Assembly (NCBI GenBank): GCA_905178155.1
Contig: CAJINV010000001.1
Location: 6,543,860-6,607,859 of the forward strand
From: Amoebophrya sp. A120
Lineage: Eukaryota; Sar; Dinophyceae; Syndiniales; Amoebophryaceae
DNA length: 64,000 nucleotides
Direction: 5' to 3'
Part shown: one piece after another, positions 23,492 through 36,400 of the stretch
How the letters are laid out: each line of letters begins with the position of its first letter
Numbering within the stretch: the first letter of the stretch is position 1
Translations under genes and position numbers: made by a program
Notes under the pieces: model-generated
Database searches by the model: none
What the model saw: only the letters and a program-made list of their open reading frames with translations
Told to the model about the DNA's origin: nothing

Positions 23492-25740
23492 ATGGGCAAC
23501 GCAATTGGACTTGAGGAGGACCTCAACCTTGCTTCGGTCCTCGAAATCCCGCAGTGCTTCTGTGTCTCCGAGAGACGGGGTCGCAATAACTGCACCCCGG
23601 TCAACCCGATAAGTTGCGATGTCCATTGCGAGGACCCCGAGGATCGGCGGCAGCGGGAGCGGTTTCTGCTCCAAAACACGCTTCCGCAGCAGCTTCCAGA
23701 TTTCCACACGCGGCTGGCACGCGCCAAAGGCGCGCAACTGCATGACCAACTGCCGCGGGTGATGGTGTGGCGCGAAAACGTGAACCCAGCCGCGACTAAT
23801 CGAAGACCATACCCTCCGCATGCAAGCGGTGTACACGCGAACAGCGGCGACCAATCGCAGCTGCCAGCTTGGGCGGAGGAAACCGATGACGAAGAGGAGG
23901 AGGTGGAAGTATCAACGCAAGACAGCATGCTGAATTTTTCCGCGCGAGGAGCGAACTGCGCTTTGACAGTCTTGTACAACCAGAAGACCATGGTCGGAAA
24001 AAGTGTGAAACTTGGGCCAGCATCAAATGTGAGTCAAGGAGGAGCTACATCTTCATCATCTGGAGCAGTCTCGGCGTCTGCTACTAACAATTCAGCCGAT
24101 AATTTTCAGTTCTTCAACTTTGTGATTCCATCCGGCAATCCGAAAAGTGTGCACTTCAAACTCGATCGGTTGGATCACGATTACCCAATGCAGTTCCAGC
24201 TCGACACCGATTTTGGGGTGCAAATCGGTGGCCTCGACATTCTCCCGCTTTTGACGCTGGAAAGAGCGTTCTACGAGGAGGACCTGCGCTTCCTGGCCAC
24301 CAATAGAAACTCCGCCAGGAAGCAAAGCTCCTCCGCTTCTTCTCCACAGAAATTTTCGCCCGACGCTGCCAACGCAGACGCCATGGCGCGCCGCAATCTC
24401 CGCGACCAACAGCAGGGCAGCAGCCCAATAACCGGGAGAGCGGTTGCATCTGCGTCCATGCCAAACTGCAACTCCCCGACGAGTCGCTTGAACGCCGGCG
24501 AAGGAGTGACAGATGACGCCCTAGGCGCAGCAGCAGGACTGCCGGCAACAGCATCTTCGCCAGTAACCTCACCAACGCGTGGACCTGCTGCCACCGCGGC
24601 GTTCTCGCCTGATCAGACGCGCCGACGCTCCATGTCCCCGCAGCGCCAGCAGGAAAAGCTTAGCGTGGAAGTCAGAGACGGGGGAGTCTGTGTGATTCCG
24701 GGCCTCTACACGATGAAAAATGAGGTGGAGCTCGAGGTGCGCGGAATGGCGGGGACGGAAGAGGTTTCGCTGTATTTGAACGGCGGCGAAGCAGTGCTCG
24801 ACACGCAGGTCCGGCTGACGCCGCAATTTCGGACGCTCAAGTATAGTGCACTTTGAGTCTTATGATCTTTCCGTGTGAAGAAGACTATCTGCTTGCGGCT
24901 CGCACATTCTTTTTCTTGCAGCTTGTGCAGGAGCTGCTTATACTTACATCAAAAATCAAGTGACCTCGAGCGTGTGGCACAAGCAACAACGAGTGAAAAT
25001 CGCAAACACAGGTACTACATCACCCCCTTGGCCTACCACGTGCACAGTCTCGATTTTCTCTTTCGCTTTCGGGAGGACGCCCGCCCCTCGCTCGATTTAC
25101 AGCCCTGTGTCGTCGTCAGCCGTCGGATCGGGGTGCTGTGCCGGGGAAAGCAAAACATCCTTCCCAGCACTATCCTGTGCAGAAGTATCGCACTCGTACT
25201 AATTGCATATATGCATGACAAATATCTTTCCTAGTGCAAAACAGCGTTACAAATTCCACTTTTCTTCTTGCCAAAATTTGTCATGCAATTTATACTAGTG
25301 CGATACTTCTGCAATGCATAGCCGCCGTGTATTACCCACTGGATCCGGAGAATCGCAGCGGTGGAGGCGACCCGCAGGACGAGGAGGACCTGCAGGTGGT
25401 GCGCAACGGCATTTTTCGCCGCCCGGGGATTTACCGCATGATGCCGTACGGGAAGGCTTTGAAAACTTTAATCGACTCGGCGGGAGCGGCGGTAGCGACA
25501 AATCCGGGAGGAGTTTTACAACCCTCGCGCCAGCTTCTGCCGGGACAAAACAGGAACGCACGGAGTTCCTCGAGCGGCTCCTCTGCAAGTGGCACGACCG
25601 ACGGCGGACGCGACGCGGGTTCAGCAGCTGCCTCAAATCGGTCGGCGTACGGATTCGTCTCGAATAGTACCGGGTCTGGCGGAGGGGGGCCTCTTCACGC
25701 TACACCTACGCTGCAAGCTTTTGCTGGGCGAAGGATTTGA
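23492..25740 (+). CDS. Hypothetical protein with N-myristoylation signal; contains an introner-like insertion
   Basis: The N-terminus MGNAIG fits the Gly2 myristoylation consensus, with nearby CFC as a possible palmitoylation site, so membrane association is likely. Exon 1 is 23492-24840; a normal GTATAG...AG intron (24841-25011) leads to exon 2 from 25012. Exon 2 is interrupted by a 137-bp introner-like element whose removal (25181-25317) keeps the frame to 25740 (646 aa). Residues about 195-275 and 390-480 look like beta-rich folded segments (FQFFNFVIPSGNPKSVHFKL; SVEVRDGGVCVIPGLYTM) separated by Ser/Ala-rich linkers. No family is recognised. After a G6 run at 25684-25689 a different frame, continuing to 25876, reads more like protein (LFTLHLRCKLLLGEGFEIGV). 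The true C-terminus may therefore lie there. Confidence 0.6.
25178..25318. repeat. Introner-like hairpin element interrupting exon 2 (non-canonical boundaries)
   Basis: The ends are perfect inverted repeats of at least 16 bp: GCAGAAGTATCGCACT at 25179-25194 and its complement at 25297-25312. An inner inverted pair is TGCATGACAAAT (25212-25223) and ATTTGTCATGCA (25276-25287). TGCA occurs at both edges (25178-25181 and 25315-25318). The element contains an in-frame stop, so it must be removed. Excision between the TGCA copies (137 bp) joins the two open frames exactly. A GT-AG choice (25177-25321) instead leads to the wrong frame. It shares the ATTTGTCATGCAA core with the element at 10455-10573, suggesting one family. 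Confidence 0.8.
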
Positions 25741-25876
25741 GATTGGCGTCTCGAGTAGCAGGGGCAGATTTCTCACACCCTTGCTTTTCCGTGCTCATCA
25801 CGCCCAAAAATACGACGACCTTGCTTTGATAGCGCGGCTGCGACAGATGACCACGCATCGTCGAGGATGGCAGTAG

Positions 25877-26336
25877 ATGCAGCTGCTTTCTTCGGTTCGG
25901 CTTCGGCTTGGAAATGGGAAGCGCGAGACGAAGGGCCAAGTAATTTGATCAACGCATGTAAAACGGCGCAACCACGGTAAAGCTAAAAATCTTCAAGTTG
26001 CCATTGCATTTCTATGTTGTGCAAAACATTCGTGTTCCGGGTTCGACCACGATGGAAACTTTGTAAGGTCAAAGATCAATCTGGCTAGCTCCACGGTGCT
26101 CATTTTTGAGATCTCACGTTTCACTTTGAGTTTTACGACGTGACAAAGTTCTCCATCGAGGAACATGCTTACTGCACAGGGCCAGTATTGCGTGTAGTGA
26201 ACTACTTTATTTTGTGAACCGAGAATCATTTTCATTTCTCTTCTCTCGCTTCGTATGGTATTGGCATCAGACATTCACACTCATCAGTGCGGTCGCAGTA
26301 AGAATTTGTTGCCATCCACCACATCAAGGCCACAAA
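25877..26336. other. Intergenic region
   Basis: About 460 bp. No convincing gene or repeat is visible. If the hypothetical protein upstream really ends at 25740, the stretch 25741-25876 is also non-coding. Confidence 0.35.
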
Positions 26337-29300
26337 ATGTCGAATAGCGATGGCAAATCGAACGCGACGGCGAAGAAACGGGGGCGGTGGAACAAGCAAG
26401 ACAGGCCACCCGGCGACGAACCCGCTCCAGCGCGCGCTGCTGGGGAGGGCAAACCAGGACTAAGTGGCACAGCACGAGGAGGCTGGCAAGCCTTGGAGGC
26501 ACGAGCCGTAGGAACTGAGCGGTTTGCTACAGAGCCTGAGCCTGACGAAGCGGGGAAAAACAAGCAAACAACCGAAACGCCAGATTTGCAGCCTGCCCGG
26601 AAAAATTCTGACGATATGAGCGACATGGACATCCCACCAGAAACAGAATGTCATGACGAACCGGTGTCTTCGTCATGGTCCTCGCGAGCTGCTGCTGCAT
26701 CTCAGTTGCCTGATGGACCAAAGCCACCACCCGACGCGCACTACGGATTTATGGGCATGGCGATGACAGGCGCAGGCCTGCAAAATACCGCGTCGACGTC
26801 CTCCTCAGGGTCGCAGTTGCTCCGAGAGGCTGTTGTTCTACCACAAGTGGCGTCGGGAGCTTCCAAAGCACAGCAAGCCGATGATGGCGGAGGGACGACA
26901 CACAGTCCTTTGGAAGCGGACGGTGGGAGGATTCTGACCGATTTTGAGTTGCACCGGCTCACTGCCGCGAAACGACACAAACGAATATTTGACGAGAACA
27001 AGGGATCTAATTCTGTGTCTGGATCAAAAGCTCCAGTTCGACCACCTAAGCAAGAAAACTTCTACAACACGTATTCGAACCCTGGTTTTGCTTTTACCGA
27101 CAATCAAACCTCCTGAAAGGGGCAGCGACAAACCCGCACACCAATATGAGCTACTTCCTCCAAAGCCCGTCTGCGTGACTTATTCTCAACTGTAACTATT
27201 CCTGTTCAGGTCTCCGCTTGGCGACATGCAAGAAGCACGCGAAGGTGAGACAGCAGGAGGCGCCGCCAGCACTACAGCAGGACACCAGCAAACCGGCCAC
27301 GGTGCGGGCACTGTGGAAGCACATCGGGAGCACGAAGAAGTCGCGGGGGCCTTCAACGGCTCCGATGGGTTGGTCGAAGCACTACGTAGAGAAGGTCGTC
27401 GCGAAGCAGCAGCCGTGCTCGACCTTCAACGCCTCGGAGTTCGTCGGCCGTGTCTCAGACTCGAGTGTTGCGGCGCTAGATGCGCCGATAGCTTTGGAGG
27501 AGTGGAAGGCGGCGGTTAAGGAGGTTCGCGCGGGTTCCGATTCCCAGTCCTGGAGCAAAGAAATTTTTACCGCCCTCGACGACGACCTGACCCAGTTGCT
27601 TCTGGACTTGCTCGCGCAGGAGCTGCGGGCGGGGAACGGCCTTCGGGGCATCGACGAGAAGTTTAGGCGCGCGAGGGTCTCGCTTTTACACAAACGGGGG
27701 CGACGGGACTCGTTGGACAACTACCGGGGAATCAGTGTGGTTCCGTCACTCTGCAAAGTTTTGGCACACATCATGACGCGGCGGCTGCAGAAATTAATCT
27801 TCGACGAGGATTTGGCGGACATTGAAAACTACGGATTCGCTTCCGGGCGCAACAGCTCCGACGCTATCGTCCTCCTGAGGCGATTGAAAGAAGACGCCGC
27901 CGAGTTCGCCGATTTGGAGCAGTTTTGTACGGTCTGGGCCTCGTGCCTGGACTTACGCAAAGCTTTCCCCTCGCTTTGCTGGTCTGTGACGCAGGATACG
28001 GTGACCGCCTTAGGGATCTCCGGCACCCTGGCGTGGTCCGCTCTAGCTTCGTGCCATCGGGATGTCGTCTGTAGGGAGGTGCGGGAAGGGGTAGATTTCG
28101 GCCTACCCCTTGGCCTGCAAGAGGGGTGTCCGTCCTCACCGTCCTGTTTTAGTTTGGTATACGCGGTGGTCTCGACCGCAGTCCGCCGCGCCCGTAGTAA
28201 ACTCCCCCCCGCTGCGCCGAATCTGGATAGTTCTGGCGTTCTCCTCAAGTACCCCACTGGGGATTTTTTCGCGGCCAACGAGAAGGAGAAGCTGGAGTTC
28301 CTCCTGCGACCGTCCCAGCAGTCGTCGTGCGGACAGACCCGGCTGGGGACCGTGAAGTTCGCCGATGATACCAACTCGTTTGGTGAATCGGTCTCCGGGG
28401 TGGTGGACCGCTCGGTGGTGGATTCCTGTTTGAACGTGTTAGCCTCTGCCCGCATGGAGGAAAATGTGGACAAGCGCATCGAGGGGCAGTTGGACCAGCT
28501 GGACTGCGGGTTTTTGGGCGTTTCGCTCGACGACACCAAAGACACACGGAATCGCATCAGCAGATCATGGAAAGCTTTCTACGGTGCTCAGCGGCACTTG
28601 GTCGGGTTTGGGGAATTGAATAAATGGCACAGGCGAGCGGTGGTAGTTGCTCTGGTCCGCGGTGCAATGTTGTATGGGGCGAACGGCCGGTCTTTTTCGG
28701 CGCAGGAGCTCAGCGACCTCACTGCTGCTGACAACGCGATCCTTCGGCGGTTGTTCAATCTGTCCCTGCCCCAGATGGAGGTCATGAAAGTTTCACACGG
28801 CGACCTGCGGGAGCACATCGGCGTTGCGCCGATCTCCGCGGAGATAGGTTATTCTAGGCTGTCACACGGGGGGCATCTGTTGCGGCGCGACCGGGACTAT
28901 TTGCCGCGCAAGGCGTTTTTCGGCCGTTTTATTATCAGTGCTGTGGACCCCAACGCGACCCCGGATCGCAATCCCGAGATGTTCCTCCTGCCACGACGCC
29001 CATCGCGACTACCATCTGTGTACGAGTCTTTCATTGAGGCGTGCGCGGCCGCACGAATTCCAGTCCAGGAGCGTGCCGGGTTTGCAGTTTCGGAGACTCG
29101 CAGGGATTGGCTCCTGCGTACGAGGTCGTGGTATATCGATGCCACGATGCAGCATTGGTTTTTCGCGTCCTGGCGTGACGCACTTTCGCAGCCGCGCGTT
29201 TTAGTTGCATATGAGCGGCTTTTGAAGAAAAACGGAATTTCGCGTGAGGAGTTTGATGCGGCGTACGGCGATCGGGCACGGGTCGGCAGCAAGCGGGCGA

Positions 29301-29884
29301 CCCTCAAAGTGACTCCGAGCTTGGCGGAGCTGCGTGCGAAACAGACGGTACTGAAGGGCGAAATTTCGGAGCGGCAGACGGGCGAGCTTGTGCGGAACTC
29401 GGGCGGAATCTACACTGCTTGCAAGGACGGAATAGGCGCCCTGTGGTGCAACCAGTGCGCGGCGGCGCTTGGTGGATCTTTGCGGGCCCTGTGTGCCCAC
29501 CTCAAGTTGCACCAGGAAGACGACTTCGTCCGCATCGTCGCGGAACGCGATGGGTCCTACACACCGGCCGAGGAATTCGCGTATGGGAGGTCGGGCCAGT
29601 GTATTCTGTCGAAATACAAGCCATCGCAGCGCTTTGTGCTTCCTCCGCAGCGGTTTCTCAACGGGGCAGAGGCGTCGAAGTTTAGCGCCCGACAGCTGAT
29701 TTGTCCGCACTGCTCGACGCACTCGATATCTTGGCCGCGCGATTTCCAGAAGAAAGTTGGTGCGTCCCGACGCATGAAGACGCACGAAAAGAAGTGCTGC
29801 GCGCAAAGAAAGCTCGATTTGAAATGCGATCCGATTCTTGAAGATGAAGATGAGAACGACACTAGTGACGTTGCGGAGAGTTGA
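26337..29884 (+). CDS. Non-LTR-type reverse transcriptase protein, apparently intron-containing
   Basis: Exon 26337-27084 and exon 27210-29884 join in phase 1 (1,140 aa); the 125-bp intron starts GTTTTG and ends in a pyrimidine tract plus TTCAG. Residues 1-249 are low-complexity and show no AP-endonuclease motifs. From about residue 390 an RT domain is clear: YRGISVVPSLCKVLA (block 1-2), GFASGRNSSDAIVLL, motif A CLDLRKAF with catalytic Asp497, motif B GLQEGCPSSPS, and motif C FADD at 633-636. Palm and thumb segments follow. The C-terminus has two zinc-finger-like Cys/His clusters, LWCNQCAAAL...HLKLH and ICPHC...KTHEKKCC. The RT is intact. No EN or REL endonuclease, LTR, poly-A tail or target duplication was found. 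It is either a retrotransposon copy missing parts or a domesticated host RT. If the intron is wrong, there are two separate genes: 26337-27116 and an RT frame ending at 29884. Confidence 0.75.
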
Positions 29885-30494
29885 GGAGTTCGATAAATTG
29901 GTAGTCTTAGTACACGACGAGCCACGATGTGCGAAGCTGCAGTGACAAAACCCCGAGATGCAGCTTGAAACGAACTCGAACCCCAACCCCTCCGCACGTC
30001 CCCCCCTAGTGCAGGATAAATGATGATGATGAACAAGACTAATCGGAAAGGTTGTAAGGATGTACAAGCGTCGAGGAAAAAGATCTCCAAAAACCTGACA
30101 TGTTTATGTTATCGCGTCGTGTGTGGTTGAGTAGAACATCGAGGAGTAGAATGACGTCGATCACAAAAATTGACCACTCCGCTGCATGTTCATCTTTTCT
30201 TGATTTTTTTCGCATGTTCTTTGCATTGCTTTCTTTTACTTTTTTGATCACGTTCGCGTATTTGATCTTATTGGTCAACACAAACTGAATTTTCATTTGC
30301 AAAAATATGAGAATGTGTACATGTGCTTCTAGTTCTACTAGTAGCGAAACAAGTACAAGAGCCAACAAATAAAGCGTCCTGGTCGCACCACGTGAAGCTG
30401 AAATACAAATCGCGCTCTTTTTTTGAACAATCTGTGTGCGTAGTAAACGTGTCTTACAGGCATAGGCAAGTTAGCCGCGCAGTAATATCGAACA
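29885..30494. other. Intergenic region
   Basis: About 610 bp after the RT gene. No poly-A tail, long repeat or further coding sequence was recognised, so no 3' end of a retroelement can be placed here. Confidence 0.35.
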
Positions 30495-33400
30495 ATGTCG
30501 CGTCCGCCCGGCGCTGCTCCCGGCCACGAGCTCAGCATGGAGCTGGAGCTTCTCGACCGTGAAGACGAGAATCGAGGTGACGTAGACATGTCGGACGTCG
30601 AAATGAAAACACCGGCGTCCCGAATGTCTGACGAGGTTTATCACAGTGACGAAGGCGATGAAAACGCGAAAAACGCTACGAGCGGTAGCTTCCGTGGATC
30701 GAGCAGAAGGACTAGCAAGAAGAGCAGTCGTCGATGCAGTGAACAAAGTCAAAGTGAAAGTGTAGGTGGAAGTCTGCTGGACAAAGTGGACCCAGATGAA
30801 GCGAGTGCAGCTGTCGCACCTGTGCGGAAAAAACCGCGGCTCTCCGATGTCGTTGCAGACATGTTCAGCAACCCCGCAGGAACGAGTGCGAGCACCGGCG
30901 CTGGAGAAGCCGAAGATGATACACACGCAAAGAAAGATGATCCTCACGCAGGACGAGACACCACGGATCAGCAATTGCATCCAGTAAACAAGATGACAGG
31001 TCTCGAGAACGACACCGAAATCAACCGTGCGAAGTCAGCGTGCCCACTCGCTGGAATTCTCGACAGCGCGATTCCGGATGACTTGCTTGATGACGTCGAT
31101 GAGGCTTCCGGCATCAGAATTAGTGATGACGCGGAACATCTTAAAGTACAACAAGAACAGGCTGCTACAACATCTTCTTCTTTAAAGCGCCGCTCAACCG
31201 CCGATATCGAAGTAGAACAAGAGCAAGAGGTGCCCCGAACAAAAGATCCCAAAACGCAGGTGGTGCGCAGCAGCGAAGAAGAAGAGAACGCAAACGCAAC
31301 GGCAGCAGAGGGGCAGAAGAAGCTCAAAGTCAACAGCAACACAAATACTCTGGATCAACATTCGACCAAAAAGATGTTCCACTCAGCCATTATAGCCGGA
31401 TCGAAAGAAGAAGAGCTTTCTGCCAAACCTGATGATGGCGAACTTCAATCTTCTGCTACTTCTCCAGACAGTATCACCTTCGCGAAGGAAAGAGAGTGCA
31501 AGGATTGCACGCCTATCTTCGACAAAGCCGGCATGATGGACAGCACCCCGAAGACGGCTGAACCTAAATCTGCTACTGGGACGCTAACGACTACAGACGT
31601 GTGGAAGAGCTTGGAAGCTTTACAGAACGGACCTGCACTTGCGACGGAACTGCGGGAGTTGTTGGAAGAAGCTGTCGACGATCCGGCAGATGCGTTGCCA
31701 CCGCTGCAAGACTTTCTGCTGCAAAAACGCCAATCGCTCCAGTCGCACTTTGACGACCTTGCGAAAGAGTACAGTGACTCTCTGCCGGCACTCGGACTGT
31801 TTTGTGGAAGCCCACAAACATGGACCGCGAAGATTCAGCATACAGCGGACGCAAAGCAGCAGAAGCGATTGATACGCAAATTCCAAGACTACGCGCAAAA
31901 TTTTCCGGACAAAGCAGCAACGGTCGTGCGGGAGCTGGGCGAGTCGCCGACCTGGCTTCCGATTCCAGAGTGCTGTCACTACGATTCCGCTTTCTTCCAA
32001 GATCCAGAGGTAAAGCAGCTTTTCGCGGACCTGGAAAAAGCAAAAATTGCACAAGGGAGTGCACAGCAAGCAAAGGTCAACACCAAATTGCTTCCGGAGC
32101 TCCGGAAAGCCAATCGCGCATTTGCTCGCGCGTGGGTGGGACGAAACAAGCCTACACTCCAGTGGATCGAGGAAGGTCCGCCTGATCTCGAAGATCCGGC
32201 TTTTCGGACTGTGCGTTTGTCGCAGATCTCCGAGCTTTTTCGCTCCATGCCACTTTTCACCCTCCACGACTACAACCGTGTCTTCATGCGGAAAGAACCG
32301 GAGGAGTTGAAAGAGGTATTTGTTGCATCCCGCACTTTTATTCCACAGAATAGGATGAAGCAAGGACAAGGAGATTGAGCACGCAGTCCGGAATGTTTTC
32401 ATCAAAGATTTTGCAAAGTTCTCTGTCCTCGTGTTTTTAGTTTTTGCTCGCACCTTTTTTTTTCACGCGTCGTAGCTCTTTAATAGTCGAGGAAAGGCGA
32501 CGTCCACTCTACTCTTGTTCTGAAAACCTGAACCTTCAGGTCGTCAAAGCCTGGGTGGAAAACCCTGACTCGCCAGACCGTGCCCGTAGCCTGTTGTTTC
32601 TGGTGTTGAACCTGCTCCGTCGACGGGAATCCTGGGATGCTTTCCTGGAGGTCCTGCAAGCGCAGGTATTACACAGCGATCGACTGCGTGATTTCTTCCT
32701 CGACGTCGTCACCTGTAAAGGACTCTTCTACATCACCTCGCAGCACGCTGACGAAGAGTTGCGAGCGAAACTGTTAATTGACTTCGCAAGTACCAATCCG
32801 GTCCCGCTGGTGTACCCGACGGGCGAAGTGAACCCCTTTGTCTACCACGTCTTGCGGGAATCTGTTGGTGTGTTCTCTTTCGCTGTTGGATCCGAGGCTG
32901 CGCAGCCGGCAACCGGAAAGACGCAATTAGTGAATGATCTTCTGGGTACGGAATTCAATGTTTCGAGACGCCCCAGTGTGATCTCCTTCGGTACCGTCGA
33001 CGTCGATACCGGAGCGTCCTTTCAACCTGATCGAAATCTGACCGTGTTCGACGCCCACGGCTTGCTAGACCCGAGGTTCTTCCCCATGCTAAAAGCAGCA
33101 GCGCATATCGTGTTGGTTCACATCAATGCGCAAGAACTACAGCACCAGCCTGCGGCTTTCGTGTCCTCGATGGAGGCGCTAGCGAACGCGCGAGCCGAGT
33201 GGCCGGAACCAAAGCAAGTCTTTCTTCTCATTCGTGATGCCGTGAGCGAAGACCTGTCCGAGCATGACGCGAAGGAGCTGTGCGGCCGCTTCTTTGGGCA
33301 GGCCGATGTTGTCATGACAGGCAGCGGCGGCGATCGCGCTTCCCCGAGCGCTGCGGCGCGTCGTGACAGCGGCGCCTTCAGGTCCTCAACGCTGGAGATC

Positions 33401-36400
33401 GTACTCATTCCCGACCTCCGCGACGCCGAAAGTAGACTGGACCTCCGCAACTTCAAATGGTACAACCTGCGGCCTCGGATTTTGGCCGCAGTTACTCGGG
33501 AAATCGACCTTTTGCGCTCCGTGTCCGGAGATGAGCGCAAGAAGCTGATGCGGAGGCATCTCACACAGAAAAAGTTTGTTGATTCTGTTTTGGAACCTTT
33601 TTCCCCGGCACCCGTGCATCGCAGCTATGCCCTGATGAATCAATTGATCGGTGACTTTGCGACCGAGCTCAAGCGCCATGCGAATGATTTCTACGGACGT
33701 GAAGTTGTGCCAGTGCGGTACATGCTGCGCGAGCTGCGAGACGTGGAGCGAACTCTGTACAAAAACTTTGATTCCGGCATGGAGGATGAGCTGACCGCTG
33801 CAAAGCAAGCACGCGAACGACTGTGTGGAGAACTGAAGCGTGCCACGCTTTCTCCGTTGTTGCAACTCTTTCTGCGTCTCCTTTCCCAGCCGAACGCGGT
33901 GACTATCGTTTCCGAAGTTGCCTGGCAGCTGAAGTTGTTTGTGGAGCGGAATACCAAAGCGGAACTGTCTGAACGCGAAGCACTGCGCCGAAATGCCAAC
34001 CGTGCAGGCGGAGAAAACGCTGGCGCAGGAAAAGCACTGGAAGATCTCTCCAATTCGATCGACCGAAAAACGTGCAGTATCGAGGTACTGTTTCGCGAGC
34101 TCAGCTTCCTCTGCGAGTACACCGAGAGGTTCCTGTTCGATCTGGAGCCGTCGGTTGCAAAAATGACCGACGAGTCTGCTGGCGAACGTAGCCATTCGTC
34201 TGGGAAAGCTTCAAACGGCAGTAACTCCGCTCAAAAGCGAAACAATAAACGACTCCTTGACTCTCCAACCGCCAGTGGTGCTTCAGCCTCATCTGCTTCG
34301 CCGTCGACCAGCTTTGTCTCGCGTGAACGCGCAAACCCGATCGAGGCACTGCAATCTTTTGTGGGCGTGGGCGAGCCCTTTGAAATGATCGATGGTGACA
34401 ACTTGAAATTTGCGATGAAAACACTGGAGCAAGTGTTCCACAAATTCGATGGTAGACGCGTGTTTGTTTTGTCGGTGCTCGGCCCGCAGTCATCGGGAAA
34501 ATCCACGCTCCTCAACTTTCTCTTCGGTTCGAAGTTCGGCACGGGCACAGGCCGGTGCACCAAGGGCATTTACGCAAATCTGATCAACATCGAGCACGAG
34601 CACTACGACGCCATCTTAGTACTGGATACCGAGGGGTTGCAGAGTGTGGAAAAGGACGACGAAGAGTTCGATCGGAAAATCACTCTGTTTTGCCTAGCCG
34701 TCTCTCACCTGGTAGTAGTGAACATCAAGGGCGATATGCACAGCAGTATGAAAAAGCTCCTCGAGATTTGTGTGCTCGCCCTCGATCAACTGCGCAAGGC
34801 GCGCATGGGAACTCCCCACGTGCAGTTTGTTTTCAATCAGAATTCCAATGCAAAGAAAAACCCGTTTGCGAAGCAAATCGAGGACATCACGAGCGAAATC
34901 CTGAATGCGCGCCCGGACGCGCACGACGTTGCGCGAATCATGCAGGTCAGCGACCCCGACCTCTTTGTCTTGTCCTTCGCCTGGAACCTGCGGTCGGTCG
35001 AAAAAAACGCGGACCAGGGTCAGATGGAGGACTGGTGCCAGAGCAAGCCGGTCAGCCAGTTTGCTGTTGAGGTCAACCAAATTGCGCGTCGGATGACACA
35101 AATCATGTCGGAGAAGGAAGATGCTCTCAAAAAGTCCGAGCACCAGACAAAACACTTTAAGCATCTGCTGCCCTGGTTGGAGATGGCGTCGAACATCTGG
35201 TGCGCCATCGAGGCCAATCCCGAGCTGGTTTCGTTCGCGGACTTAAAGCATATGAAGGACGACCGGGACCTGAAGCAGAAAGCAACAGAGTGGGAGCGCG
35301 AATTTCTCAAAGACAAGCAAGCAGAACAAGAGCAGCTCGTCCACAGACTGGTGGACTCGCAGATCGACAAAGGCAAGATCTATGTGCGCAATTATGTCGA
35401 GAGCCAGCTTGCAACAGTGCAGCAGCGCATCCGAGAATATTTCGACGGCGTCTATGCCAGCATCGAAAAGCGCCTCGGGCGTGTAGCGCTCGAGAAGGAC
35501 TACCGAAAACAGCTCGTCGACGTCTACAAGCGAAATTTGCGGGGCCGCGTTGACCAATACCAGTGCGAGGTCCTCAACAAATGCTACACGACAGTGCAGG
35601 GGCTGAAAGCAGAAGTCGGCCGTTCCACTGGCCACTTCGAAATTGAACAAGCCATGCGAAAAATGCTCCAGGTACGCCTGTTTGTATACCTCCCGCCATA
35701 CTAATTTAGCTTTCAGATGTTGCACTTGCAGCTCTTTTTGGTTGTTATGCGGTGATGTACGAGTATGCAGCTTTTACTAACTCCTCGAAGTTTTTTGTCT
35801 GTGTCGTATGATAAACCGCGCCATTAATTTCGTTTCAGGCCGCCGATCCGACCGAAGCCGGTGCCGAGAACGAGTTTGACCGAGTCTGGGATGACATGAT
35901 TACCAAACGCGAACAGGAGTTGAACGTCGAAGAGATGGAGGGCCAGCTCTTCGATCACATGAAGACCCTGTATCGACAAGAGCAGCAATTGCCCGCGAAG
36001 TTCACTACGAATCTCGAATTTCAAGACAAACTTCGCCGCCTCGCAGGGTCAGAAGCCTCTATGCGCGACGTTTCCTTCGAGCTGAACGCAGAATTTTTCA
36101 GCAAATTCACCGACGTTCTGAAACCCCGGATTGTGTCGCAACACTACAACAAAATGACGCCGCAATCGCTTCAGGTCTTGCACACTGAAAGTACCTACCT
36201 TCGTGTCCTGGACTATTTCGAGCCTGTGAAAGCAGTTTACGCATTTGAGGTGGATCCGGACGCTGTTAGTCAGCAGGTGCAGTGGGATCAGTTTTTACAG
36301 AGGATCGATACCATCTTCAACAGCTTCGATGCCTTCGTAGAAAGTTCCTACGAGCGCGCCAAGCAGCGACTTGCGCAACTAAACGACTGCTTTGACGACT

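Noticed and set aside
25177-25321. A canonical GT-AG intron in the introner at 25.2 kb
   Set aside because: It leads into a frame that is less protein-like; excision between TGCA repeats keeps the acidic, ordered-looking frame.
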